This document shows, piece after piece, positions 32,050-44,000 of a stretch of 64,000 bases of DNA. The translations under genes were made by a program, and so were the position numbers. The stretch is from Hyaloperonospora brassicae (lineage: Eukaryota; Oomycota; Peronosporomycetes; Peronosporales; Peronosporaceae), in the NCBI GenBank assembly GCA_947650285.1, contig CANTFL010001352.1, forward strand, positions 1 to 64,000, read 5' to 3'. The notes beneath the pieces were generated by a model. The model was not told the origin of the DNA. It did no database searches and worked only from the letters and a program-made list of their open reading frames with translations. The first letter of the stretch is position 1, and each line of letters starts with the position of its first letter.

Positions 32050-33186
32050 GAGAATATCAGAGAACTTCTCATAAGGCGTTATTTGCTGAATCCACGTAAT
32101 TCGATGTCAAAGTGTTGAACCTTGGACATAGCGACAAATGCTGTCGACAATTTCTCACGCCCCACATCCTGAAGCCACGAGAGCGCACTTGCATCTAATA
32201 GAACAATTTAATATGACATCTTCTCGTACATAAGTTTCGTTCGAAGGCTGGCCAGATTTCACGTTAAATGTTTTAGTACATTGGACTTGTGCTTCTTGTT
32301 AAAATTTCCCATTAGGTGCCTAAAGCGAAATAAGTGTGGAATATATGGTTCCGTCGTCCGCATAGCTTTCATAAGTCCTTTGTACATATCTGAAATCACA
32401 CATCGTGGAGATGGATTGATATGGGATAGTATGAATCGTGGAAAAAAGCTTCAGTCACCCTCATTCTCCATCGCTACGATTCCACCTCCAATGATTTGAA
32501 TGTCGTTGATCCAATTCGAAAGCATGCAACAAGCAGAATTCCACCGACCTAAGTCTACAAGAAAGTGCCATTTAAAAATATTGTTCGCTCGGGGCATTTC
32601 CTAAACGCTTAATTATCTTCTCGAAAAATCACCTTCTAAATTCATTTTTCATGATATCAAGCTCAACTTTGTAAGTTCTATTCTTCATTTCTGCGACTTA
32701 GAATGGAAGTATAATGTATTGCTCATAAACACTTACATACAATTTTATTTTTGTTTCTGTCGAGTGCACTGCAGCAGTCCATGTGACTTGCAAGAACCCC
32801 TTCGTTTATCAGCTTTTCTTGAATCATCACAGTAGTCACCATCCGGCCGAAAGTCATGGCCATCTCTCTGATTGCAGAATTCGAAGCAATTTGTTTTGCT
32901 GTCGAGCACCGTTACAATTCTTTTGCAGATTTGGATACCTGGCAAGAGTGTTGTCACAATCGCGTCGGGTTACTGAAGCTGTGCTAAAACGCAAATTGTA
33001 TAACAAATAGACAGTCATCTCGTGTGTACTCGGCTTTATAATGCCGTTTATCACTCTTGACAATGCGGAAGGGACGATTGCATCTTCTGTTATATTCGAT
33101 GACAGCCTGGGTAATGTCGCACTTTCTCGTGAAGCTTCATTTGTTGAAAAAGCTGCACAATAGGTGCTCTACTTCGTCGCTTTCCA
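32050..33186 (-). pseudogene. Decayed Mutator-like (MULE) transposase in the core of the inverted repeat
   Basis: A Met at 33184-33186 opens MESDEVEHLLCSFFNK followed by a stop. Lower down come CNRPFRIVKSDKRHYK (about 33020-33090, the N-terminal zinc/WRKY-GCM-like region), a STAKQIASNSAIREMA-type segment (about 32840-32890), and the MULE core signature ISDMYKGLMKAM followed by PHLFRFRHLMGNFNKK (about 32290-32395), which matches the D-R-KGL … C-RH-L--NF pattern of MULE transposases. Several stops and frameshifts separate these parts. Its position between long inverted arms supports a MULE origin of the whole structure. Confidence 0.7.
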
Positions 33187-33999
33187 TTTCTGGTGTGGGC
33201 AACCCTGCGCGAGAGTCTCGACAGTAGCAAGTGAGATAGACGTTGGTATCAGTAGATGTAGCAAGTGAGTTAAATATACAATTTCGGCCTTTTCATACCA
33301 AATTTGACTTACAAAATAGTTATCAGCTCATACCGTGCCTCTATCGAAGTACAAGGGCAAGTCAACGCCGCTGCTATCGATGCACACTAGTTTTGGAGAA
33401 GATGTTTACTCCTTAAGGCCATAACCATCATCCTACACGTACTTTTGCCTATAACAACACGCAGGAATGTCCCTTAAACGATTACTAACCGCGAAGGAGG
33501 TGGCCGTAAAGATAGTAAAAACGAAAAACATTCGCTGCAGCTTCGGTGCATCTTATGGTCAAAACAAGTTTAGTTGCCAGGCTTTACTTTGTTATTCCAA
33601 TAAGTAAAATGTACATTAAAATAACTGCGACGTCACCGGCAAACGAATTGGCAGATTGGTATTAGCAGTGTATACGATGCCTTCGAAGACAATAGTCTGA
33701 CGATACAGAGTGCTCATTCACCCCTTACGTGACGTTTGCCCACTCCGACGCAGGCGTTATGTTTTTTTTTAATTAGTAAGGATATATGATGTAAGGGGCC
33801 ACGCTATTGAGTAGATTACGCGAGCCGGAATATACTGACTCTAAATTTGATGTACGAACCTTGTAGCGAAGCAGCACAAAATCCAAGCTCACTTCATCAA
33901 TATCCTGCGCCCACCACGTTACTTTTGAAAAGTGCCTCTCATGACGAGAATCATGATGCATCCACACTTTAAAATACTCAAGCGCAGCATTTATAATAA

Positions 34000-36046
34000 C
34001 AGCAGCAGCGACAGCATTAGCATCACCAGGGCTGCAACAACATCAACAATAGCTACTGAAAGAACAATAACAAAAGCAATCACATCAGTATCAACAACAG
34101 TAGCACAGACCGACTGGTGATGGCCGTGACCAACCCCCGCCCTGTTTAGGGCCGGGCCGCGGAGGGGGTTCTGCAACTGGTGTCTGCAAGCGCAACACGT
34201 CCGAGACAGAAACCTCTCCGCGGATTCCCGAACCGGGAGGGGGTTGGTAACGGCCGTGAAAGGAAAACAAAAATGATTAAGGACATTTGATTTTATTTGT
34301 GCCACATTAACTTGATAATACTAGGACGTGGGGGATTTTTGTATTCCAATTATCTGGGGCACTTTTTTATTTTCGTGATTAAATGGGGCATTTTTTATTT
34401 TCTTTACAAAGTTTCATTAAAATCAAACTTTCCCTGACGAATATCATTCGGAAGCGGTGATAAATATTGGCTTGCTGAAATAAATGCTTTCGCATTCATC
34501 ATTGTTATCTTTAATACGGCTCCTACTATCCGTAATGAAACCCAACGAGCGATGTCGACTTGTTCCGATTTTGTGCTTCCATATCATTACGATTAAGTAA
34601 AATCTCGTCCATGTCCCATGTTAGTGGATGATCGATCTCTCGGATCACTCTTTACGACCTTGGAAGCGGAAAACTGCGCTCAGAAGCATATTTTTACCCT
34701 TCTGACTGCGATTGCGCCATTGCGATCGCTTTACCATAATATAAAGGTATCTCTCGCACCATGGAATAGTTCATGAAAATTAGAAGTCCGATTTTTTGTC
34801 GTTTCAGTCGATCAAGAAAGCTAAATTGAATTTATATAGTTTCAGGCTTGATTCAACTTCTTTACCCTGAAGATCGATTGGTACGGTGCCTCTACATCCA
34901 ACCGAAACATGCGTGTACTATTAGGTCGATCCGCATGATTCCTAATGATCCTAGCAATCTTTGCTTCCTCTTCAAGACCGTTCACAAAATATGAATCAAG
35001 AGGTATCGTGTGATGACCGGGTATGCGGTTATAAAACTTACCGTACTTCGAGTAGAACTACTTTGCATGAACCTTCGTTTAGCACGCGGCGATACGAACG
35101 ATTGTCGGAGTCTTGTATTGGAGATATTGTATGATACAAATGCGCACACGTCGTGGAGCCTAATACCTAAGGTCCAGGATTTGGCACGTGATTGGATATG
35201 TGGAACTTCGATTCCATCGCATCTTCCATGGCGACGATTGAATGTCGCCGTTAAGCTAAATGGGTAATCTTATTCAGAAATCTCCATCGACTATCTTGAG
35301 GTTGTAGATTTGATATCTTAAGCTACCAGAAAATCTGACGAATATGCGTCGGTTGCAAACTTTATAAATATCTCGCATTCATAACAGCCCATACCATTGA
35401 TCGAACTTGCTGATACATCTAAGTTACTATTTCGTCAGCCGCGTCATGTATTCTGCATGAAGTTGTCGATTGAGGAATGTTTCGCGTCTTCTTGGGACAA
35501 ATTACAAAACATTATGTCCGGGATACCCCCGATCGTTCTCATTCGTTGTACCATACCCCCTTCAATATCGACCTTATGGAAAAGTATTTAAACGTTGTCG
35601 TAAGCGCTGATCTCACTTACTAGTTCCATGGTGGATGAACCCGTAATCGTAAGATAAACCACCAAATGCTAGAGGATATGACGGATCAAGAGAGCTTATA
35701 CTGCATGTCGTATAGTGGCCCGAAATGACATGTATGTATAAGTCTTGAACTTTAACGTACATGTACGTGCAGAAAAAGCAAATCAAGACACGATGACACG
35801 AGTTTTCACAGGTAAAAAGAGAACTTCATTCGGTATGTCCAAGCTCGTACCTACATCTGTTTTAAACACCTTTAAACTATCTTCACTACATCCCGATACA
35901 AACACCACCTATCGATCTGCTAAGGGCCCATCGTGCTGTTCCATTATTTATTAGACTCTTTTGTTATTCGATATGCTGGCATTAATCAATTGTTTATCAG
36001 AAGTTGCGGAGTCTAGCACAGAAACGTAGTGTTCGAGAATTTAATA
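34000..36046 (-). repeat. Right 2,047-bp inverted arm
   Basis: Reverse complement of 28651-30697. Any position x in one arm corresponds to 64697 minus x in the other. Confidence 0.95.
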
Positions 36047-39000
36047 TGCGTTACAAAATTTACGCTGGCCTTGGTCATTGTTAATTTCCCTCTTTGGGTC
36101 AGTTTTAGGACAGACGTGACCTTTATAACATGTCATACGTTACATTTTTTGTCGATTAAAAACGAATTATTAGAATTTACCTCATGGCATAGCACTCTAT
36201 TTAAAAAATATATTATGCTGTGTGACGCTATTTCGTGCTTGTGATATATTTTTTGCAGTAGCGTGGAATTTTAATTTTTGACAAAATACCATTGTATCGC
36301 AGGTTTGACGTATATTTATTGATTGCCAGATTGACACACTCAAGTATTAAAGTTCATCTGAACCTCTTCGTATTTTTGTAGGTCTTATTGACCTTGTTGA
36401 ATTAGATATTTGATACGCAATTTTTTAACTGCTATTACGCGCCAAACAATGCGAATATGTTCATTCATGCACTATAATCTTCTTCTCGAGCGGTCATACG
36501 TAACCTCATTAAGAAGCAATAGATTCAATGGCGTCTAAGTGTGGTCAAGACGATTAAAAGTGGTCCTGGTCTATACCAAAAGAGTTTTGTGCGTACCAGA
36601 CGTTGTTATCGCCCCGTATTTATATTCGACTAACATCCCGAACTAGAATTACTAAAAATTCGCTCTAGGATAAGATAATTGCCGTCAAATAAAAAGATGA
36701 AGCCAGATTTTGTATCCTAATTCCTTGCTTCATATATCTTCAGTAGTTGGAGAAAGAAACTTTGATACACAAAAGACGATTATTCTAGGTCGATGATTAT
36801 AATCGGTATTATTCCATATTGTATTGTACGACTCAGACCACGTTTATGCTCTGACATGATTTGCCTACTCGCTGATCTTTCTGAACTACAGACGTTTAAC
36901 CAAAAGAATTACCTTTCCATCTTTGACTTACGGTAATGAGAAAAATACATAAAAAGTATCACATAGGTTTGTGCCGCGCTAGTTTTTGCTTAACATTGTA
37001 GGGACAAGGTTGTGATGAATGTGTTTGTATCTTTGTCGACTTGTAGAGTGACATAATGAAATTATAACGTATGACCTGTGCGCGCTAGCCTTAATATAAG
37101 TGTCGAAGCGTTAATTGGAAAGTCTTAAGCAAGCGAATTTTTGGTCATCCACTCATACCCCGTTTTCCACTGGATGGCCTTATTAGTTGTACGTTCACAA
37201 ACGAAGATTATTTACCATCCCTTGACATTATAGTGGGCACATTCAATAATTTATTGCTCAAACTTATCATGCCTCCAATGACTGCCATCAACGGAAGAAC
37301 TGTGACATGATCACCGCCTTAAGGTCATGATAAACTGAATCTTTTTTATTGCTCATCGTTATCAAAGATTACTGATCGTCATCTATGACCCTATAGCTAC
37401 ACTGGTCGAACTGTATGTACAACTTGACGTAGTATTTAAAAGATTCGTTTTTTTTTGCAGAATATAAGTGCAAATATCGATTTAGTTATATATGTTTTTT
37501 GGTGATGAAAGTAAATTTGACTCTTCTGTCTTTCTATATGATGAATGTCACGGTTTTTGAAGTCGTTGGGTCTTTCTATATTAACTCCGTGGGTTAAAAA
37601 AGACTGTATCGGATCTGTCAAAATAGATTACACGTGCATCTCTGATTTAGGCGCCCCACACAACTTTAACAACGAATGTCAACGGAACAAATGACACGGG
37701 ACATGTCAACTATGTGCAGCATGCAGCCAAATATGTGCAGTGCTTTGATAGACGATGTACGCGTAAAACGTAGCATTGTCATTGGGGTAGGAACTGCCGT
37801 GCATTCTATAATGTTGCGAGCTTTGACTAACAGCTTGCATGGACTACCGAAGTACTTAGTTAATAGTACAATGGGCAAAGCATAAGTAAAATCTGAATTA
37901 ATAGATTGTTTACGATTTACGGAATTGATCTATACATATACGATCACGAAGAGGGTGTAACACAGCTGCTTTTACTCGGACTCTTTACTCAGACGCATCA
38001 TTATTTTTAAATGGGGTATATCAACACGTCAGTTGAGATATTGTTTATGTTGGACCTAAGCTTTTGCCTGGTTCGTGTACATTTTGACGTCTCTTCCTCA
38101 TGGACTTCATAAAAATGTTGAACTCTATCAAGTATGTAACAGCAAGCACATACGTCGTATTCTATTCCTTGTTGTGAATAGGGATTTAATGAAGCCATCC
38201 TCGATCTACAACCGTGTTTTTGCCAAGGCTTGTTCTAGCATTCAAACACCGCGTAGTATTTTTCACGTTGTCGGACATTTCTTGCGCTGTAACGTAGTCG
38301 TGGACCTCCGAAGATCGATCGCAGATTAATAATTTTAATTTTGATACCTGATTGTTAGTACGAATGGACTTGCGTGTGTTTACGCACGGATAAAGGCGTT
38401 TTTGAACAAGCACGATAACCCTGAGAAGATGAGTACGTACCACTTCAGCGAATCAAGCTACTTTCTCACCAGACCCTTAGTTGTGTCAATAACTATTGTA
38501 CGCGCTGATTCCATGAGTTTTTATGACGTGCACGACTACAGCTTTGATCGAAGTCCCGCCATATTTTAATCTGATGTGTATCGGTATGGACGGCCGCCTT
38601 GATGCCTTAACTTGTAACAAAGGACAACTTTGTGCTATCTTCGAAGCTGTAAAATGATGACAACATTTTGCAGCCGAGACTGCAGTTGGTACAAGTGCAT
38701 TAGTGAATGCGCGTGAAGTCAATAATATATTGCTGATTTGCCATGTGCTATTATGTTGCTGGCTATCGTGTAATGTAATCGCCAGGTGCAAGATGCTGCT
38801 ACGACGAAAATGTAACGCTTTTATTGCCTTAAGAATATCGAGCACTTTCGTCGATCGACCTGCTCGTCATTCGTTACATAACAGAAATTTAATTGGCATT
38901 GTAGCTTCAAGGGTGCCAGGTTGCCTCATTTGACACTTGAAGTGGTTTATGTATGTTCGAGTTGGCTGCTTGAGGTTCTACAGCACCACTTGCTGGTGCT

Positions 39001-40133
39001 TATGTCATTGAAACTCACCCTACGTTCGATAATTAGTAAGCACACAAATTATCGAGATTGAATTGCCGTAAAAAACAATACATACCTAGGTTTTTGCAAA
39101 AAAGGAGCTGAATTTGGTCAAGACATTCAATGAAGAGGCAGGAACGGCCGGAGCATGCCAGTAAAGTCAGAACGGAATGTCGCATTGTATAAACATGAGT
39201 GTAACGCGTCATTCATGTAAATGTTTACGCACAGAATGGGTTATCAAGTAGCTCAGCAATTGCCTTGACTTGAGATACAATGTCGCGCTGCCCTTACAGT
39301 TGTTTGCGTCTTTTCAGTCAAGATTGGAGCACATACAGTAACAGTGTATTGCTACCGAAGCGGAACAGCGAAGTGTCTTTTAAAACTGTCGCAAAAAAAT
39401 CTGGAGATATGATCGTAAAGACATAGTCAATGGCGACAATCTACTACAGCGTCTGTGAAGCCCTCGAGTGAAGTTTATTTGACCAAAACGGACGGTGTCA
39501 CCAGCACAACGCCATTTGGGAGTGTTGCCGATGGCTTTTTAATCTATTTGATGTGCATAACTGAGTAAATGATATTCCAAGTAAATTGGGGCCGCGATTT
39601 TACTACATGGCAGCACTTTGTTATCAATGACGTACCTCAGAAGATTTTGAGGCGCATCTTGGCTGTAGGATGAAAAGTTTGCGATGTGCAAATTGACGCA
39701 CCATAAAGCTACTTATATCAATTCAGGCGCTGCAGGGTGACAAGCGGCGAAACCAGTATGTAAATTAGTGGCAGTGTTCGTTGTGTTCTTGACATCTTTG
39801 CGCGGCTTTCGTAAGCATGGATGGAATAATCTCATCGTGGACCCAATGTCTTGTTTAATCCTCACACGTGCTAGACTATGCTTTTAAATATGAATTGATG
39901 TTAGCATACGACTGATTTTATATGTGTGTCCTCGCTGCAACGTGGTAGACTAAATGGTGCTGCCGGCACTTTTATCGTTCGTGATTCCCATCGCAACTAT
40001 GCTTACAGCATCATACTTCCTTAACAATTGTTCTGCTATACAAGCAATCTGGGCTAGATTCATTTCAATGGCGACATGTCCAAACAACAAGTTTTTCGCG
40101 CTTTTGCAGATCCTTCACCAGTCCGGATAGGCA
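36047..40133. other. AT-rich gene-poor DNA with possible decayed coding stretches
   Basis: No intact gene. The stretches 37.65-38.9 kb and 39.25-39.75 kb are less AT-rich and read partly like protein in short open runs (for example plus strand near 39310-39540), but no family is recognisable and stops are frequent. Confidence 0.4.
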
Positions 40134-41092
40134 CTAAAACTCGTACGCCCACGCATTCTTGTCAAGGTAATCTTGAATTGCTCCACGTAACGACGTGTTC
40201 GGCCGAATCATATCAAGTGTCAGTTGCTCGCGTGTCAACGGATCGACTGCTCCATTCGAGCGCAAATGTTTTTCTAAACAGCGTCGTTCGTATCTACACA
40301 TCGACAAGGAGTCAGCAAGTTACTTGTATACATCCAGACGCCATCACAACAGCTACGTACGAGACGCCATTAGGCGTTGTCACAGGATCGCACATGACTT
40401 CCATACTGATAGGACACATGAAATAGTCGGGCACGCCGCCCGGGTGCATGTCTTTCTCGAATGTCTCTGCCATGTGCTCCACGTAAGCCATCAACGCGTC
40501 TGCCCCATCAATCTTTGTTTCTACTTCTCGCACATGTTCGATCGACTGGTTCTGAAAAAGTCGACGCAATTGGCTCATGCTCTTGGCGTGGCGGGCGATC
40601 CGCTGCTCCTGCTCGTGATACCACTGGCGCTTCTTGACTCGCTTTAACTCTGCAGCAATATCATCCTGAAAATTGCCATATTTCTCAACCTTTTTCGCAC
40701 TACTGAGTGCCTTTTGCAGCGCATCCACGGCCATGTCAAAGGCCAGCAGGTGCATGTGACTTGTGCCTAGCATGGAACTCGCTTTGGCATTCATAGCATC
40801 CAACTGAAGCGCCGCGTGGCAGTCGTCTCGGCAGTCGCCCCACTTCTCAAGCTTACAGTGGCACAAGGCACGATTGGAGTAATAAGTGGAGCGTTTTGGA
40901 GCCAGAACCTGTCATTCGGTGATGTAAAGCAAAGTGTTGGCAACAATGGACAGTAAGCGGTGTGTGAGGGGGAAGGGACAGTCCACGTACAATGGCTTCT
41001 GTGTACATGTCAATGGCAGCGCAAAATTTGCCCTTGTTAAAGTACTTGTTGCCCTGCAGCTTGAGCTCCTCGGCTCGATCTGCGGTCGTCAT
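40134..41092 (-). CDS. STUB1: CHIP/STUB1-type E3 ubiquitin ligase (TPR + U-box)
   Basis: Three exons, 40991-41092, 40361-40908 and 40134-40293, with GT-AG introns of 82 bp (40909-40990) and 67 bp (40294-40360), give 269 aa. Residues 5-110 form the TPR domain that in CHIP grips the C-termini of Hsp70/Hsp90 (…LKLQGNKYFNKGKFCAAIDMY…, YYSNRALCHCKLEKW). Residues 115-185 are a charged helical linker. Residues 194-262 are the U-box (DYFMCPISMEVMCDPVTTPNG … DPLTREQLT … N-SLR-AI-DYL), the E2-binding module. The splice sites restore both conserved blocks (EAIVLAPKRS and GVSYERRCLE). The length is slightly below the animal protein. Expected role: ubiquitination of chaperone-bound misfolded proteins in the cytosol. 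It appears intact in a region otherwise full of relics. Confidence 0.93.
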
Positions 41093-44000
41093 GTACGAGT
41101 CGATAACTCTTGTGGCAGTAAGTCAATTGTGCCAGTTTGGGTGGTAAGTTGTTGCAGAGAAAGTCTCGTTGTGTTCGACTGTCAGGTTCATGTCGCGCAC
41201 AGAACCGAAGAGAGCTTGGAATCCATTATGTGGAAGCTATAAGGTGCCTTTTTAACGTTATTACGGGTAATTAGTTTGTAAGGGCACAGATAAGAACGTG
41301 TCTGAGATAGACGTTGGTACCGGCAGCTCAACATTAGATTAAGGCTTTTCGTGTTTGTTGTCGTTATTGCACTATGCGAAAAATAATCGCAGTTTCAACG
41401 CCGGAAGTCAGCTTGTGTCTACGCTGGTTTATTTTTCTGCCTTTAAATAGATTTTGCTGCCACACTGAGGTCATATAAAAGCATCATGGGGAACAAATTT
41501 ATTTGCATTGACTTATTGTAAAAATTGCACTATAAGGTGAAAAATAATAAGATGATACCACCCAAGTACTCTCCGTATAAGCGAAAATTTACAAGCCTTA
41601 TACTTTTGCAAATTTCCATTATTAACTAATTCTATTCGCCCTTAATTAGGCCTTATTGAATAATATATATTTGAAGTAGACAGAACCAGAAGTATTTCCC
41701 GGTGTCCTTGGTCATATTGCAATATACTAATTCCTGTCTGTTAGATATTGACGTAACAAATGCCGTTGTACCTCGCAACAATCATTAATAAGCCCACATG
41801 CACAAAGAAATAACAATAACTATTTCATTACCGCGTTGGCCTTCTTCCACTTTATTCTATGACTAATGTGCTCGTTCCTGAAGCCTTCGGTACAAAATTC
41901 GACACTGACTTTTTCGGTTAGCGTAATCATGCATCCAAAAAAAAGAAAAAGCGGAGAATGGTAGGCCATACTTCATTTCAGGGATTAGGAGATCAGCAAA
42001 ATGACATAATTTCTTGCCTTGTGTTTTAGTCGAGCGCTTTACTATGTGATTTTCGCAGTAATTTTCTCGGGTACAGTCTGCACTATAAGTGCTTTATCAG
42101 CCTGAATAATACGTCTCTTTGGCCATTGTTCAGTCAATCACAAATTGGATATACTACAGACAAGTACATACGGATGTATTATATATTACAGGAATGTCTC
42201 CGATGCCGTCTGGTACAGCAAAGTATGCAAAATTGTGCTCGTGCTTATAACTCTGCTCTCTATTTTGTCGATAATATTAATTTTTTGTAGATCATGCAAG
42301 TACTTAAGTGACAAGAGTAGTGGTTCCATATATTTTTATATATCTTATCTTCTAATATATATACGCATTATCTAAATTAATGTCAGGCGAACATCTTGAG
42401 CAGGTGGTAAGTCAGGTAAACTTATATCAAAATCTGGTTTTGTCACAATCACTGCATCGTCAACGAAGATGGTTATGATTTAATTCAATATTTTTGAGGC
42501 TAGAATTATACTGCCGACCACTTCTGCATTGGAAACCAGATCATGAGTAAGTGCCGAAAATTTAGGTTGCAAACATTGTCGCCTATGCCATATAGACTCG
42601 TTAAGTTCGCCTTACATGCTATCGTGTGAGAATGATGTCCTTTCATGATACAATGAGTGAGAGTTAAAAAGCCTTTGCAGGGAAAATGGAATTGATTTCT
42701 TCTTCATTTATCACAGATTGAATTTCTATCTCTCCACAGCTAACTATAAGTCGACATTTTATAATTCCCGAAGTAGTCAAACTCGAATTATGCCTTTATT
42801 TTAACAGAAATTAATCAAGTTTAATTTCTCCAATAATTGTTATCAAGATCCGTGATTCGACCGTGTTCCTCTCTTTTCTCTGTCGATTTCAGAAAGCGTC
42901 GCAAAGACTGCAATTCTTCGAAATCGAGGCAAAAATTGCTGACTCTTTAAGGGTATGGCTTCTCGTCGGTGTTGTTATTTATTCAGCGTTCGTGTTGTGA
43001 AAATGTTCTGCATTGCTTATTCTGCCCTTTTAGACGTTGCTTTTTGCCAGAAATTATTTGTTTATCAATTTTGATGTCTAGCTTCTGTCGTGACTATATA
43101 TTAGAAGCAGCTAAGGCGCATCTTATAACACACATGATATATTTTAAATTTTATGCTGTGTGGCATTGCAAACACGTCTGAGCCAGAAGTTTTTGCAAAA
43201 AATTCACCTGTTTTTATGTCTTTCACAGAAAAGTATAAATGTGCCAGACAAGCTAAGATATCATATTCTTGTGTTAGGGGTCTCAAAGATTCCTTTTTCC
43301 GTGTAGCTAATCTCCGCAGACTAATTACTAGCCGAATATCTTTAAGAAGTCATCGCGAGGTTGATTTGACATCTAACATTAATAAATGTTTGATCTAAGT
43401 CTACGCTTTATTAATCTTGTTTACCACTTGCGTTATTAAGTCCGTCGAGAGGGGGTCTCAAACTATTATCCAAGTTCAATCCAGCCTCTGTATATGATAA
43501 CATTGCTCCTGTCAATCCATCTATACCCATTAATATTGCGGCCGATGACAATATTATTAAACAAACATTCTCTGAAGTCATTATGTATGGCTCACTTATA
43601 ACAAGTCCAATCGTCTACTTTAGAAATCAATAATTTTTACCGGATCTGTTCGTACCTTCTTTCTACCTTTCTGCGTCGTTTTTCTATTGACTACATGAAA
43701 CTTCTTGGTATTGTGTAATGAAGCGTATATTAATCACCGCTAAGTCTATATTGATTTTTTTATAAGTCGAAACACCGACACTATGACCCACTAACAACAG
43801 GCTGCTTACAATTATGATAATAAAACATGCCGAATTCAAGTATCCGAGCAAACCTTCTGATACGTGACGCGGTTGTACAAGTCAATAATATCTTTGGATA
43901 AGAGCTTGAAGCCTTGCGCTTCCTCCTCTTTTCCTAGCTTATTGCTTGCAACTACCAATCTATATTCAAACTTTATAGGTTACCTAATCTAGGTATAATT

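Larger units (their letters stand above)
28651..36046. mobile_element. Composite with 2,047-bp terminal inverted repeats around a decayed MULE transposase
   Basis: Left arm 28651-30697 and right arm 34000-36046 have identical length (2047 bp) and are almost perfect reverse complements; I saw two mismatches (near 29267 and 29390). The 3302-bp core (30698-33999) holds a minus-strand Mutator-like transposase relic. Homology stops abruptly at 28651/36046; the 9 bp outside do not match each other, so no target duplication is visible. Interpretation: a MULE with very long TIRs or a fold-back element; a plain inverted duplication is the alternative. Confidence 0.75.

Noticed and set aside
28651..36046. 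Interpreting the inverted repeat as LTRs
   Set aside because: The arms are inverted, not direct, and lack TG…CA ends, primer-binding site or pol.
39965..40025. GTFIVRDSHRNYAYSII on the plus strand resembles an SH2 domain core
   Set aside because: Flanked by stops within a few dozen codons and no other SH2 motif; treated as chance or too decayed to call.
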